This document shows positions 35,573-44,062 of a stretch of 64,000 nt of DNA, piece after piece; the stretch's first letter is position 1; the number at the start of each line of letters is the position of its first letter. The notes under the pieces were generated by a model, which was given only the letters and a program-made list of their open reading frames with translations, searched no databases and was not told where the DNA came from. The DNA is taken from positions 1,971,320 to 2,035,319 of the forward strand of contig NZ_RAPN01000001.1 of assembly GCF_003610535.1 (NCBI RefSeq). Direction: 5' to 3'. This DNA comes from Mangrovibacterium diazotrophicum. Its GTDB lineage: Bacteria; Bacteroidota; Bacteroidia; Bacteroidales; Prolixibacteraceae. Position numbers and translations under genes: made by a program.

Positions 35573-36837
35573 AGATAAAAACTGCCGCTCGTTCAGCGCT
35601 CATTGCACTTTTACTGCTCTTCACGGTGGTTGAAGCGTTGCCTTATCCAATCGACGGGTATGCCTATTCCGGAATTCGTCGTCTGCTGCGACTGCAGAAA
35701 ATTATCGATGGTGAAGTAAAAGACACAAAGCCAATCCCCGGGGCTTTAAAGTCGATTAACGATATCAAACTAAACCTTCTGGGTACCAAAGGAGACAGCT
35801 TGGTTACGCTGCCCGATGCTGACAAGAAACTACAGCAGCAGTTAAGCAGCTTGTTCCCGAATCTGGACGAAAGCTACTCGGTAGCGTTGATGGATATCAC
35901 ACCGGGAAAGAAAATCCGTTATGCCGGTCGTCAGGAAACAAAAGGATTTCAGCCCGGAAGTGTGGGCAAACTGGCCGTTTTGGCAGGCTTGTTTACGGAG
36001 TTGGCCAACCTTTACCCCGACTCGTACGAAAAACGTATTGCGCTGCTGAAAACGAAAATGGTTCGTGCCGGCACCTGGGGAAATTTTGATTCGCACACGG
36101 TTCCTTTTTATAACCCGGAAACCGGAGAGTTTTTTAAACGAACAGTTCGCGAAGACGATGTATTCTCGTTGTTTGAATGGGCCGACCACATGTTGTCGGT
36201 GAGCAATAACAGCGCGGCCAGTATTGTTTGGCGCGAAGTAATGCTGATGCGGGCCTTTGGAAAAGACTATCCAGCGTTGACCGAAGCAAAAGCAACCGAA
36301 TATTTCACCACAACCCCTAAAGCAACTTTAAAAACGCTCGCCAATGAGGTTGTGAACGCGCCACTTCGCAAGCTGGATATCACGGAAGACGAATGGCGGC
36401 TAGGCAGCATGTTTACACAAGGTGCGAAGAAAATTGTTCCCGGCGAGGGCGGCAGTATTGGCACGCCGCGAGGCTTGATGAAATACCTCGTTGCCATGGA
36501 ACGCGGAAAAATTGTCGATCAAAAATCCAGCCTGGAGATCAAACGCCTGATGTACATGACCGACCGCCGTATTCGCTACGGCTCCTCTCCCCGACTGACC
36601 AATGCAGCCATTTATTTTAAGTCGGGTAGTTTGTATAAGTGCAAACCCGAAGAAGGTTTCGAATGCAAAAAATACATGGGCAATGTTGAAAATTACATGA
36701 ACTCGGTGGTGATTGTTGAGCAACCAGATGGCACAATTTACATGGTTGCCCTGATGTCGAATGTGCTGAAGAAGAACTCGAATCTGGATCACCTTGGACT
36801 TGGAAGCAGCATTGACGATCTGATCCGAAAGAAATAG
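35569..36837 (+). CDS. Exported serine hydrolase, class A beta-lactamase fold
   Basis: The 422-residue protein has an N-terminal hydrophobic segment (SALIALLLLFTVVEALP). The active-site set is present: SxxK as SVGK (131-134) in FQPGSVGKLAVLAG, SNN near 212-214 in SVSNNSAASIVW, and KSG near 351-353 in IYFKSGSLYKC. The fold is that of beta-lactamases and penicillin-binding proteins, but it is longer than lactamases, so the substrate may be another envelope amide or ester. It is translationally coupled to the dikinase-like gene. It abuts the convergent NTT-HEAT gene with no gap. Confidence 0.85.
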   Translation: MKIKTAARSALIALLLLFTVVEALPYPIDGYAYSGIRRLLRLQKIIDGEVKDTKPIPGALKSINDIKLNLLGTKGDSLVTLPDADKKLQQQLSSLFPNLDESYSVALMDITPGKKIRYAGRQETKGFQPGSVGKLAVLAGLFTELANLYPDSYEKRIALLKTKMVRAGTWGNFDSHTVPFYNPETGEFFKRTVREDDVFSLFEWADHMLSVSNNSAASIVWREVMLMRAFGKDYPALTEAKATEYFTTTPKATLKTLANEVVNAPLRKLDITEDEWRLGSMFTQGAKKIVPGEGGSIGTPRGLMKYLVAMERGKIVDQKSSLEIKRLMYMTDRRIRYGSSPRLTNAAIYFKSGSLYKCKPEEGFECKKYMGNVENYMNSVVIVEQPDGTIYMVALMSNVLKKNSNLDHLGLGSSIDDLIRKK

Positions 36838-39693
36838 TTAATTGGCTGAAAGCATCGCATTCTTCGCCTTCAACGCGAAAAAACGAACTTTCGGGTTCCG
36901 AACCTCCAGGTGCTTTTCAGCCAAAAGCAAGTAGCTTCGATCCGCTTTTTGTTCGAGCAAATAAAACACAGCGAGTTTCACCTTCACGTCAACACCCTCA
37001 AGCAGCATTTTGTAACAGGTAAATTCATCCGGTTCTTTTTCCATAAACAAGCCGATAATTGGCTCTGTCATCGAATGTGAAACCGAGGTTTCGAGAATCG
37101 GGATCAGCACTTTTTTCAGGCGGGTTTCCAGCAGATTATCCAAAAAATCAACGGCGTTCATGCGTACTTCGGCTTTTTCACTCTGAATTCCTTTGTAGGC
37201 CGTAAAAATATCTTCGGGCGGATAACGCAATTCCAACAACCTGAAAATTCGCTCCAGGCTTCCATCCAGCCGGCGCTCCAGCAAATTGATCAAACTTTTC
37301 CGGGCCTCGGTAATATTCTCCGGTTCCGCCACCTCCTCCTGGTGATTCGAAAAACGGGAGTTGAGCACGATCAGGCTATTCTGATACAAATGCGCTTCTT
37401 CCACAATTCGGCTCATCACCAGCCGCTTGTCAAAATGCAGGTTCGGAAAACTCTGTTTAATCACCGTCAGCGCCTTCAAACTCTCCAGATGCACCAAATA
37501 GTCTTCGTAGTCTAGCAGATAAAACAAGAACGAGATCGATTTCTGGCTATTAATTTTTTCGGCGACCATCGGCAACTTGCGAACAACATCCACCTGAATG
37601 TCTTCCGCCTCAATCATCTGCTGGAAAAAGGAGAAAACCTGGATGCCAAAATTAGCGAGTGCCTGCACCGCCAACGCGGAATAAGCTGGTTGGGTTAAAG
37701 CTTCGACCAACCGACCGATAAATTGCGGATGGGCAGCATTTCCGGCAGCTACAACTGCCAGCTTTACCACTTCGGGCCTGGGTGAAGCGAAAGCCTCCTC
37801 AATGTATCTGAAATAAGCTGTTGCTGATGAGAGTCCAATCGCCTGCAGCACGAATTGTCGCTGTTCATCCATCTCTGCCGCCGTTGTATCCTCGTCAAGC
37901 AAAGCAATCTGCTTTTGTAAATGTTTGCCGAATGAAAACCAATTCTGAAGTTCGTAATTCCCCCTTGTTTCGCGAGCCAACGCCAAAAGGGCAGAGCGTC
38001 GAATTTCAGGGTCTTGGTGATCAAGGTATGCTTCCAGCATCTCGACGCGGTTGCCTGGTGCCAGGGTCAGCAGATACTCCAATGCATTCACTCGCACCTG
38101 CGAATCCGGATCACTGATCAGCTGATTCATTTTCCCGGAAAGGTTGTGATTCAGGTAAGTTCTCAAGTTTACGATCACTTCAGCCCGAACCAGCGCAGAA
38201 GGATGATCCAGTAACTTTTTAAGGCCCTGGTAAAATCGCTCATCCGGCACCTCCCGTACTTTTTGAATCACGTAAAGCAACTGTTTTTCGTTCGCGCTGT
38301 CCAATTGGCGCACCAATCCCCCAATCACAGATTCCTCCGTTCCCTTCTTCCTGCTCGACTGTTCTGCAGCCACTTTCGGGCTCAGTTTCAGTTTGAACGA
38401 TTTCAAATATTCCTTGCGCACCTGCAAGGCAAAATAGCCCCACAGCAGAAGTAAACCGATAATGATCAGGCTGATCCAATTGGTCGACAGGTTGAACGCA
38501 TTCACCAGAAAGATTAGAATTAAACCACCAATCCCGGTAGCAGCACTGTCAACAAAAACATCAATAAACGACTTGGTTTTATTTTTAATTTCAACAGGAA
38601 TCGGCAGTGCAAGCAGTTCGGTGGCCGACTTGTTAATCGACTGTTTCAAACTGGCATCGCTGAATTTGATAAAAACGGCAACGCCCAAAACCGGGAAGAA
38701 CAACATAAGCACAGCTCCCAAAAAAATCGCACCCGGCAGGAACAGCAAAGACGTCCCAACACCAAACACCCCAACCACTCGCCGGGTAACAAACAGCTGA
38801 ATAAAAAGAGACAACAGGTTGAAGTTGGAAAACCAGAACCCAAAAAATGAAGTCAACTTATCGGGATCGGGAATGGCCAGCGATGCAATCGCGCTGAACT
38901 GGTAATCGACCAGTTTAGCAACAATAACGCCAACACCGATAATCCCAGCCATGAAAGTCAGGTGCCGCGACTTGCGTATCAGCCGGTATGGATTCTCCGG
39001 TATCGTATCCTCTTTCACTTTCAATTGCTTGAAGTGCTTGGTTTCCGAATCGCGTTCGGCCCACATCCTCCTGGTAATCCAAATTGACGGTAATAAAACC
39101 AACATGCTCAAAAAGATCAGGTTTTCGCTCCCCAACGAACGTGCAATAATTGAAGTGAGGTAGCCCCCGAAAATGCCACCGCCAATGGCACCCGCCCCGA
39201 TAAAACCAAAAACCCGCTTGGCTTCGCGGGGATTAAAAATAATATTGGCCAGAATCCAGAATTGCGAGGAGGAAACAACAGCGAACAAAGCGACCCAAAC
39301 GTAAAACAGCAACAGGACAACCTGCACCAAAACATTCAAGCGCAATAACACCCCAAATATAAAAAGGCAAACCACCGAGCCAATAAGGGTCCGTACCATG
39401 ATGTTGCCAAAAGACCGGGTTGACAAAATTTTGGAGTAAAACCAGGAAATCACAATCGCCAAAACCGCCACCAAAATAAACGCCATTGGCAGATAAGAAT
39501 AGCCAAACGAAGAAAGGAACAGCGAGTTGGCAATAGGCTTTATAATGAGAAGCGTGGTAATAATCAAAAAAACATTGAGCTGCATCAGCAATACCCGCCG
39601 ATATTCTCCCATTCGAATATCAAACGACTTATTCAGAAAATAAATAAATGCTTCTTTGAAAACGCCGGTTACTGAGCTCTCAAAATTCTTCAT
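36838..39693 (-). CDS. ATP/ADP-translocase-like membrane protein fused to HEAT repeats
   Basis: The 951-residue protein has about 12 membrane helices (about 28-430) that resemble the nucleotide-transporter (NTT/TLC) family, for example FWILANIIFNPREAKRVFGF followed by IGAGAIGGGIFGG. Residues about 450-950 are cytosolic alpha-helical HEAT-like repeats (HPSALVRAEVIVNLRTYL, DPDSQVRVNALEYLLTL, HQDPEIRRSALLALARE). Classical NTT proteins exchange nucleotides across membranes of plastids and obligate intracellular bacteria; a free-living host suggests another role, perhaps sensing or export. It follows the next gene on this strand by 12 bases. Confidence 0.83.
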   Translation of the reverse strand: MKNFESSVTGVFKEAFIYFLNKSFDIRMGEYRRVLLMQLNVFLIITTLLIIKPIANSLFLSSFGYSYLPMAFILVAVLAIVISWFYSKILSTRSFGNIMVRTLIGSVVCLFIFGVLLRLNVLVQVVLLLFYVWVALFAVVSSSQFWILANIIFNPREAKRVFGFIGAGAIGGGIFGGYLTSIIARSLGSENLIFLSMLVLLPSIWITRRMWAERDSETKHFKQLKVKEDTIPENPYRLIRKSRHLTFMAGIIGVGVIVAKLVDYQFSAIASLAIPDPDKLTSFFGFWFSNFNLLSLFIQLFVTRRVVGVFGVGTSLLFLPGAIFLGAVLMLFFPVLGVAVFIKFSDASLKQSINKSATELLALPIPVEIKNKTKSFIDVFVDSAATGIGGLILIFLVNAFNLSTNWISLIIIGLLLLWGYFALQVRKEYLKSFKLKLSPKVAAEQSSRKKGTEESVIGGLVRQLDSANEKQLLYVIQKVREVPDERFYQGLKKLLDHPSALVRAEVIVNLRTYLNHNLSGKMNQLISDPDSQVRVNALEYLLTLAPGNRVEMLEAYLDHQDPEIRRSALLALARETRGNYELQNWFSFGKHLQKQIALLDEDTTAAEMDEQRQFVLQAIGLSSATAYFRYIEEAFASPRPEVVKLAVVAAGNAAHPQFIGRLVEALTQPAYSALAVQALANFGIQVFSFFQQMIEAEDIQVDVVRKLPMVAEKINSQKSISFLFYLLDYEDYLVHLESLKALTVIKQSFPNLHFDKRLVMSRIVEEAHLYQNSLIVLNSRFSNHQEEVAEPENITEARKSLINLLERRLDGSLERIFRLLELRYPPEDIFTAYKGIQSEKAEVRMNAVDFLDNLLETRLKKVLIPILETSVSHSMTEPIIGLFMEKEPDEFTCYKMLLEGVDVKVKLAVFYLLEQKADRSYLLLAEKHLEVRNPKVRFFALKAKNAMLSAN

Positions 39694-39705
39694 CGGTTAG
39701 CGATC

Positions 39706-40662
39706 TTATTTACCTAAAGATAAAGCTTCATCGCATTCGTCCAACACGTCCTCAACAGTATATATTAATTGGCGTAAAATTCTTTCTCCATCATCATCCT
39801 GCAGCAAACCCACCAGGATAAAGCGATCATTTTCCCCCCACACCAAAATTGAATCGGCGTGATAGTTTTTCCAAGTGCCAGATTTTCGGAACAACTTGGC
39901 ATTGGGGCGTATCTTCTCAATTGAGTTAACAAATTTGTGATGAATCTCGGGATCGATCATCATATCCAGCATTTGCTTCGAACGATCGTAGCTAACCAAC
40001 TTGCCTTGTATCAGCATATAATAAAAACGACAAACCTGGTCAGCGGTCGCAGCATGACTTATTCCTTTAATTGGTTCGGGCACACGTGTGCCTGTTTTGG
40101 CATAGCGCTTGCCAACCCACAAACCACCCCCTTGCTCCGGATCGTAAAGTTTGTATTCCGGCGATGTGACTACCTCCCGAATTTTATCGTAGCCCAGCAA
40201 ATCAATCAAACGTGTGGTTGCCTCATTGTTTGAGCGGCTAATCATCAACCGCATATCATTATGTATTGCCGGCGTTTCTTTCAACTCCCCTTTTTCGAGT
40301 GCATCAGCAGTTGCCAGCAAAACGGCAATCTTGGGCAGGCTGGCCGCATACATAATTTCGTCTCCATTAATACTGGCAAAACGAATATTATTTAAATCGC
40401 GAAGGTCGACCAAACCAACTGCCATCATTTTATTGTCAATCAACTTTTTCCATTTGCCGTTTTTGTCAATCTCGGCATCGAGCTTTTTCTGCAAATCGCC
40501 ATCTCGCAATTCCGACAACGGCTTTAGCTCGGTATCTTTTCCCAGCACCAAGGGCAAATTTAAGTTCATGTTCAGGTTGCGCTCCTCCGCTGCACGGTGA
40601 CCACAGCCCACGAGAACGTTAATGTTCAGCAAAATGAATGTAACAATAATTCGGGCTCTCAT
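39706..40662 (-). CDS. Serine hydrolase lipoprotein, class A beta-lactamase fold
   Basis: The 318-residue protein has a lipoprotein signal with Cys20 in NINVLVGCGHRA. The catalytic set is S108xxK111 in MYAASLPKIAVLL, SNN (144-146) in MISRSNNEATTRL, and KSG in LFRKSGTWKNYHADS. A conserved Glu166-type loop of true class A lactamases is not obvious, so it may be a non-lactamase hydrolase. It is the first gene of a minus-strand pair with the NTT-HEAT protein and shows the same catalytic motifs as the hydrolase at 35569. Confidence 0.85.
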   Translation of the reverse strand: MRARIIVTFILLNINVLVGCGHRAAEERNLNMNLNLPLVLGKDTELKPLSELRDGDLQKKLDAEIDKNGKWKKLIDNKMMAVGLVDLRDLNNIRFASINGDEIMYAASLPKIAVLLATADALEKGELKETPAIHNDMRLMISRSNNEATTRLIDLLGYDKIREVVTSPEYKLYDPEQGGGLWVGKRYAKTGTRVPEPIKGISHAATADQVCRFYYMLIQGKLVSYDRSKQMLDMMIDPEIHHKFVNSIEKIRPNAKLFRKSGTWKNYHADSILVWGENDRFILVGLLQDDDGERILRQLIYTVEDVLDECDEALSLGK

Positions 40663-40957
40663 ACTTCAACTCCTTTTCCAACAACAACACAACGAGTCTT
40701 TAACAAACTGACTATTAAAAATATCACACTTCGAAAACCTTCTGAAATCAGCTTCGAAATCGCCTCAAATGTAGTAACAATTCCGAACCCGCAAACTTTT
40801 TCAAATAAATTCTTAAACATGAACGAAACACTGATCTACAACCAGATAACAAAACAAAAGGCGGATTTCGACGGAAATTTTTAGCTAAAGATTGTTAACA
40901 GAGCTTCCCGATTCTGCCGATTTCTTATTTTCGCCTTCGGATTATGGTATAAAGTAT
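40663..40957. other. Intergenic region between divergent hydrolase and esterase genes
   Basis: This 295-base stretch is AT-rich. An open frame at 40597-40884 overlaps the neighbouring gene and has no recognisable protein character. A seven-of-eight -7 match, TATTTTCG, lies about 25 bases before the esterase start. I see nothing else. Confidence 0.3.
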
Positions 40958-41779
40958 ATGAAAATAAGCACCCTAAGAACATTTTTTTTAATCGCCATTG
41001 CTCTAGTCTTTCATCTGTCGTCTTCTGCAGCTGATCCGGAGCTCAAAAAGGTGCATTATAATTACCTTACATACTTACCCGAGAACTACGATAGCACACA
41101 AGCTAATTTGTATCCGGTTATCATCTATCTGCATGGTCGATCAGTTTCCGGCACTGACTTGAACCGGGTGCGCCGTTACGGACTTCCCTATTTCCTGGAC
41201 CACGGTAAAAAAATGGACTTTATTGTCGTTGCGCCGCAATGTCCCTGGGGCAAACGCTGGTCGAGCGAAAACTGGCTGGACTCGATGATGGTGGAGTTGA
41301 ATACCAAGTACCGGATTGATAACGACCGGATTTACCTGACAGGAATGAGCCTGGGCGGATTCGGAACATGGGAACTTGCCAACATGTATCCGAATCGGTT
41401 TGCAGCTATTGCGCCCATGTGTGGCGGAGGCAATACTTCCTGGGCCGACAATATCTACCACATACCAACCTGGGTTTTTCACGGAGTGCAAGACCGATTG
41501 GTACCCGTTCTGAGATCGGATCAGATGGTGAAGGCGCTGGAAGCGCACCACGCATTGGTTAAATATGACCGATTGACTAAAAAGGGACACGACTTGAGCC
41601 GCCTCTTTGATGATAATGAAATTTACAGTTGGTTCGCCCAATTCACCAGGCGACCGTTAAATGAGGAGGATGAAAAATCGCTCAAACCATTGGAGCCGAT
41701 TTGGGTTACCGAAGTTGAACCTTTGGACAAAATAACACATCCTGATTTTACAGAAACGCCCGAGGGCGGAGTCTTTTAA
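40958..41779 (+). CDS. Exported alpha/beta-hydrolase (esterase/prolyl-oligopeptidase-like)
   Basis: The start at 40958 (MKISTLRTFFLIAIALVF) gives a clean signal peptide; 22 open codons before it do not. The 273-residue protein has the oxyanion strand VIIYLHGRSVSGTDL, the nucleophile elbow LTGMSLGGFGTWELA, PTWVFHGVQDRLVPV with the likely acid Asp, and the His in TKKGHDLSRLF. It resembles Bacteroidota phospholipase/carboxylesterase-type proteins with a predicted peptidase label. It acts in the periplasm or outside. The substrate is unknown. Confidence 0.88.
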   Translation: MKISTLRTFFLIAIALVFHLSSSAADPELKKVHYNYLTYLPENYDSTQANLYPVIIYLHGRSVSGTDLNRVRRYGLPYFLDHGKKMDFIVVAPQCPWGKRWSSENWLDSMMVELNTKYRIDNDRIYLTGMSLGGFGTWELANMYPNRFAAIAPMCGGGNTSWADNIYHIPTWVFHGVQDRLVPVLRSDQMVKALEAHHALVKYDRLTKKGHDLSRLFDDNEIYSWFAQFTRRPLNEEDEKSLKPLEPIWVTEVEPLDKITHPDFTETPEGGVF

Positions 41780-42187
41780 TCCAATTTCAATTTACGCTTC
41801 ATTGTATTCCGTTTTTGGGGACGAAGGAACGACGAAAATTTACATCCCCATTCTTCACTTATATTAACAGATGGAGATCTAGTTCACTTATTAGTATAGG
41901 CCGCCAGCCTTCACTAAATCCAGAAATGATTTTCAACAGCCCCATCAACAGCGCTAATCATATCGAGAGTTATCAACCCGAATCTCACCGCACGACAACA
42001 ACTTCATTTCCAAGAGATCCGAAAAAATTGCACTTGTTCCTTTTTGCTCCTAATTCCAATTTCTTTTTAAAATAATCGTGGCATTTCACAAACCTCTGCA
42101 AAGTTCCCTCGTAGTAACGGACATCAATGTCTTTTAAAGACACAAAGAACTGGTTTTCAAACCAAATTAAACACTAAATTCTTTACT
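41780..42187. other. Non-coding gap upstream of cytochrome gene
   Basis: These 408 bases form the longest gap in the window. An 86-codon frame (41815-42075) has no signal, domain or plausible composition and I do not call it. There is no TAnnTTTG box close to the cytochrome start, no strong hairpin and no recognised RNA. An unrecognised regulatory RNA or decayed gene is possible. Confidence 0.3.
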
Positions 42188-42757
42188 ATGAGACACCTAC
42201 TTTTCTCCCTGTTGTTTCTCGTTGGATTAATTGGCTGTACAACCCAAACTGAGAAAAAAGAAGTCGCCGAAACACCTCCTACTCAAGAAGAAATTATCGC
42301 AAGAGGCCGCTATTTAGTATCGAGTATCGGTTGCGAGGACTGTCACACACCAAAAGTGATGTCTGATCACGGTCCGATTCCTGATCCGGAAAATCACTTT
42401 GCCGGACACATGGAAGGCGACCTGCGCGACAAAGTAGCCAAAGACGCCTTGTCGAGCTGGCTATTATTCAATATGAGTCTGACCTCAGCCGTTGGACCTT
42501 GGGGAATTAGCTACGCTGCAAATATCTCATCTGATGAATCGGGTGTCGGAACTTGGACAGATGAACAGTTTATTCGCGCGATGCGGGAAGGACAATACAA
42601 AGGGTTGGAAGGAACCCGCAAGTTACTGCCTCCAATGCCTTGGCAGAACTTTTCGAATTTAACGGACGATGATCTAAAGGCAATGCTTGCTTACCTGAAA
42701 AGCACCAAGCCAATTCGAAACGTCGTTCCCGAACCTGTAAGTCCCGCAGATTTCTGA
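42188..42757 (+). CDS. Mono-haem c-type cytochrome lipoprotein
   Basis: The 189-residue protein has a lipoprotein signal (LVGLIGC, Cys near residue 18), one haem site CEDCH in SSIGCEDCHTPK and a likely Met ligand in LLPPMPWQNFSNL. The stretch GTWTDEQFIRAMREG is typical of cytochromes of the alcohol- or gluconate-dehydrogenase type. It probably carries electrons at the periplasmic side of a membrane. No partner dehydrogenase or oxidase gene is adjacent, so its chain is unknown. It ends at a bidirectional terminator. Confidence 0.9.
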   Translation: MRHLLFSLLFLVGLIGCTTQTEKKEVAETPPTQEEIIARGRYLVSSIGCEDCHTPKVMSDHGPIPDPENHFAGHMEGDLRDKVAKDALSSWLLFNMSLTSAVGPWGISYAANISSDESGVGTWTDEQFIRAMREGQYKGLEGTRKLLPPMPWQNFSNLTDDDLKAMLAYLKSTKPIRNVVPEPVSPADF

Positions 42758-42790
42758 CGCTGACAAACCTGAATTCACCACATAACAGAT

Positions 42791-42841
42791 ATAAAAAAAG
42801 CGGACTCAGCAAGCAATGCTGTCGAGTCCGCTTCAATTTTT
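42791..42841. terminator. Bidirectional terminator between cytochrome and GNAT genes
   Basis: A 10-bp stem AAGCGGACTC/GAGTCCGCTT (42798-42807 and 42824-42833) with an inner AGC/GCT pairing is flanked by an A-run on the left and a T-rich end on the right. It fits both convergent genes. Confidence 0.85.
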
Positions 42842-42856
42842 AAAGTCACTCTGTAT

Positions 42857-44062
42857 TCAACCAATATTGAGCCGTTCCATGGCATTCGCCGGCTTTGACA
42901 GACCGGTGAAACCATATTGCTGATAGAGACCATGTGCATCGGCCGTGCCTAAGCCCAGTCGACTTAAGTTTTTCAAGTCGGGGTGATTGACAATGGCTTC
43001 GATTAACTTCTTGCCGATCCCCTTTCCACGATGCTGTTCCAAAACGAAAACATCCATCAACCACCCGAAAACCGAATAGTCTGTCGCTACACGGGCAAAT
43101 CCAAGTTGGTTTCCGCTTTCATCATAAGCTCCAAAACAGAGGGAGTTCTGAATTGACTTCTGCACAATATCCCGACTTCTTCCCTTCGCCCAATACGAGC
43201 GTTCACTCAAGAATTCGTAGATCAGTGAGACATCAAGTTTTGTTTTATCAGTTGAAATGCTAATCTGGTTCATTATTCTTGCATTTGGTAATTTATAATA
43301 AGCTGTTGTTTTCTTGACTTCAAATCCCAGTTTAGTTGCCAATTTTGCAGAAGCTGCATTGCCTTCACGACAAGCCCACAGGGGCGTCAATCCATGCTGC
43401 AAGCAGTGTTCGATTAGCGCAGAACATGCAATCGGAGCCAGTCCCAGCCTTTGATAATCCTGTTGGGTTTCTATTCCAATTTCCAACTCGTCACCTTCGA
43501 CAAAAGCCGAAAATGCGGTCGAAACCGGAACACCATCTTTAAGGATCGTGTATCCCAAACCAATTTCAGCAAACTCAGTGGCTCTGCTCCAAAAATTGGA
43601 CGGCACCACCATTCCTTTCATCTGCTGAAACAGAATTTCATCTGTCCTAGCCAATTGATATTCGCTTTCCGCTGGCTGCATAAACAGCCTGAATTTCGCC
43701 GGGTTAAACTGAAAGTTCAACCGCCTATCCTTTTCCACTTCCCCGCCCAACAGATTCTCCAACACGGAATCCCACGCAACAGGAGAAGCTTGCAGCCACT
43801 CAGCTTGGTGTCGAAGTTTCTTAGAGTCTAAGAGGTAAGATCTGAGCTTTTGATTGAATGCCTCGTTTTGACTATTGCCCCATAGCAGCAACATGCCGTA
43901 GTTGTGCCGAATCAGAAAGGTCGAAGGTCGTTCGGGATTATCGACATAAATCTCGCCGTCAACCTTGCAATTGGCAACCGCCAAAGCAAAAAGATGATTA
44001 ATCGGCACCTCTTTCAAGCTCGGCAAAACGAGCTTGTATTGAGTCGGTTTCAGTTTATACAT
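42857..44062 (-). CDS. Two-domain GNAT N-acetyltransferase
   Basis: The 401-residue protein carries two GNAT-like halves. The first (about 90-260) has IGLGYTILKDGVPVSTAFSA and a degenerate acetyl-CoA loop QQDYQRLGLAPIACSALI, and resembles the GNAT acetyltransferase group of PF12746. The second (about 265-400) has a better acetyl-CoA loop, VLEQHRGKGIGKKLIEAI, and ends YQQYGFTGLSKP. The start follows the MocR gene stop directly, so both are probably one unit. The substrate is unknown. Confidence 0.85.
   Translation of the reverse strand: MYKLKPTQYKLVLPSLKEVPINHLFALAVANCKVDGEIYVDNPERPSTFLIRHNYGMLLLWGNSQNEAFNQKLRSYLLDSKKLRHQAEWLQASPVAWDSVLENLLGGEVEKDRRLNFQFNPAKFRLFMQPAESEYQLARTDEILFQQMKGMVVPSNFWSRATEFAEIGLGYTILKDGVPVSTAFSAFVEGDELEIGIETQQDYQRLGLAPIACSALIEHCLQHGLTPLWACREGNAASAKLATKLGFEVKKTTAYYKLPNARIMNQISISTDKTKLDVSLIYEFLSERSYWAKGRSRDIVQKSIQNSLCFGAYDESGNQLGFARVATDYSVFGWLMDVFVLEQHRGKGIGKKLIEAIVNHPDLKNLSRLGLGTADAHGLYQQYGFTGLSKPANAMERLNIG

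Noticed and set aside
40597-40884. 95-codon plus-strand frame between the hydrolase and esterase genes
   Set aside because: It overlaps the start of the antisense hydrolase gene and shows no protein-like features.
41815-42075. 86-codon frame in the gap before the cytochrome gene
   Set aside because: No signal, domain or plausible composition; Ser/Asn/Pro-rich text like translated AT-rich spacer.
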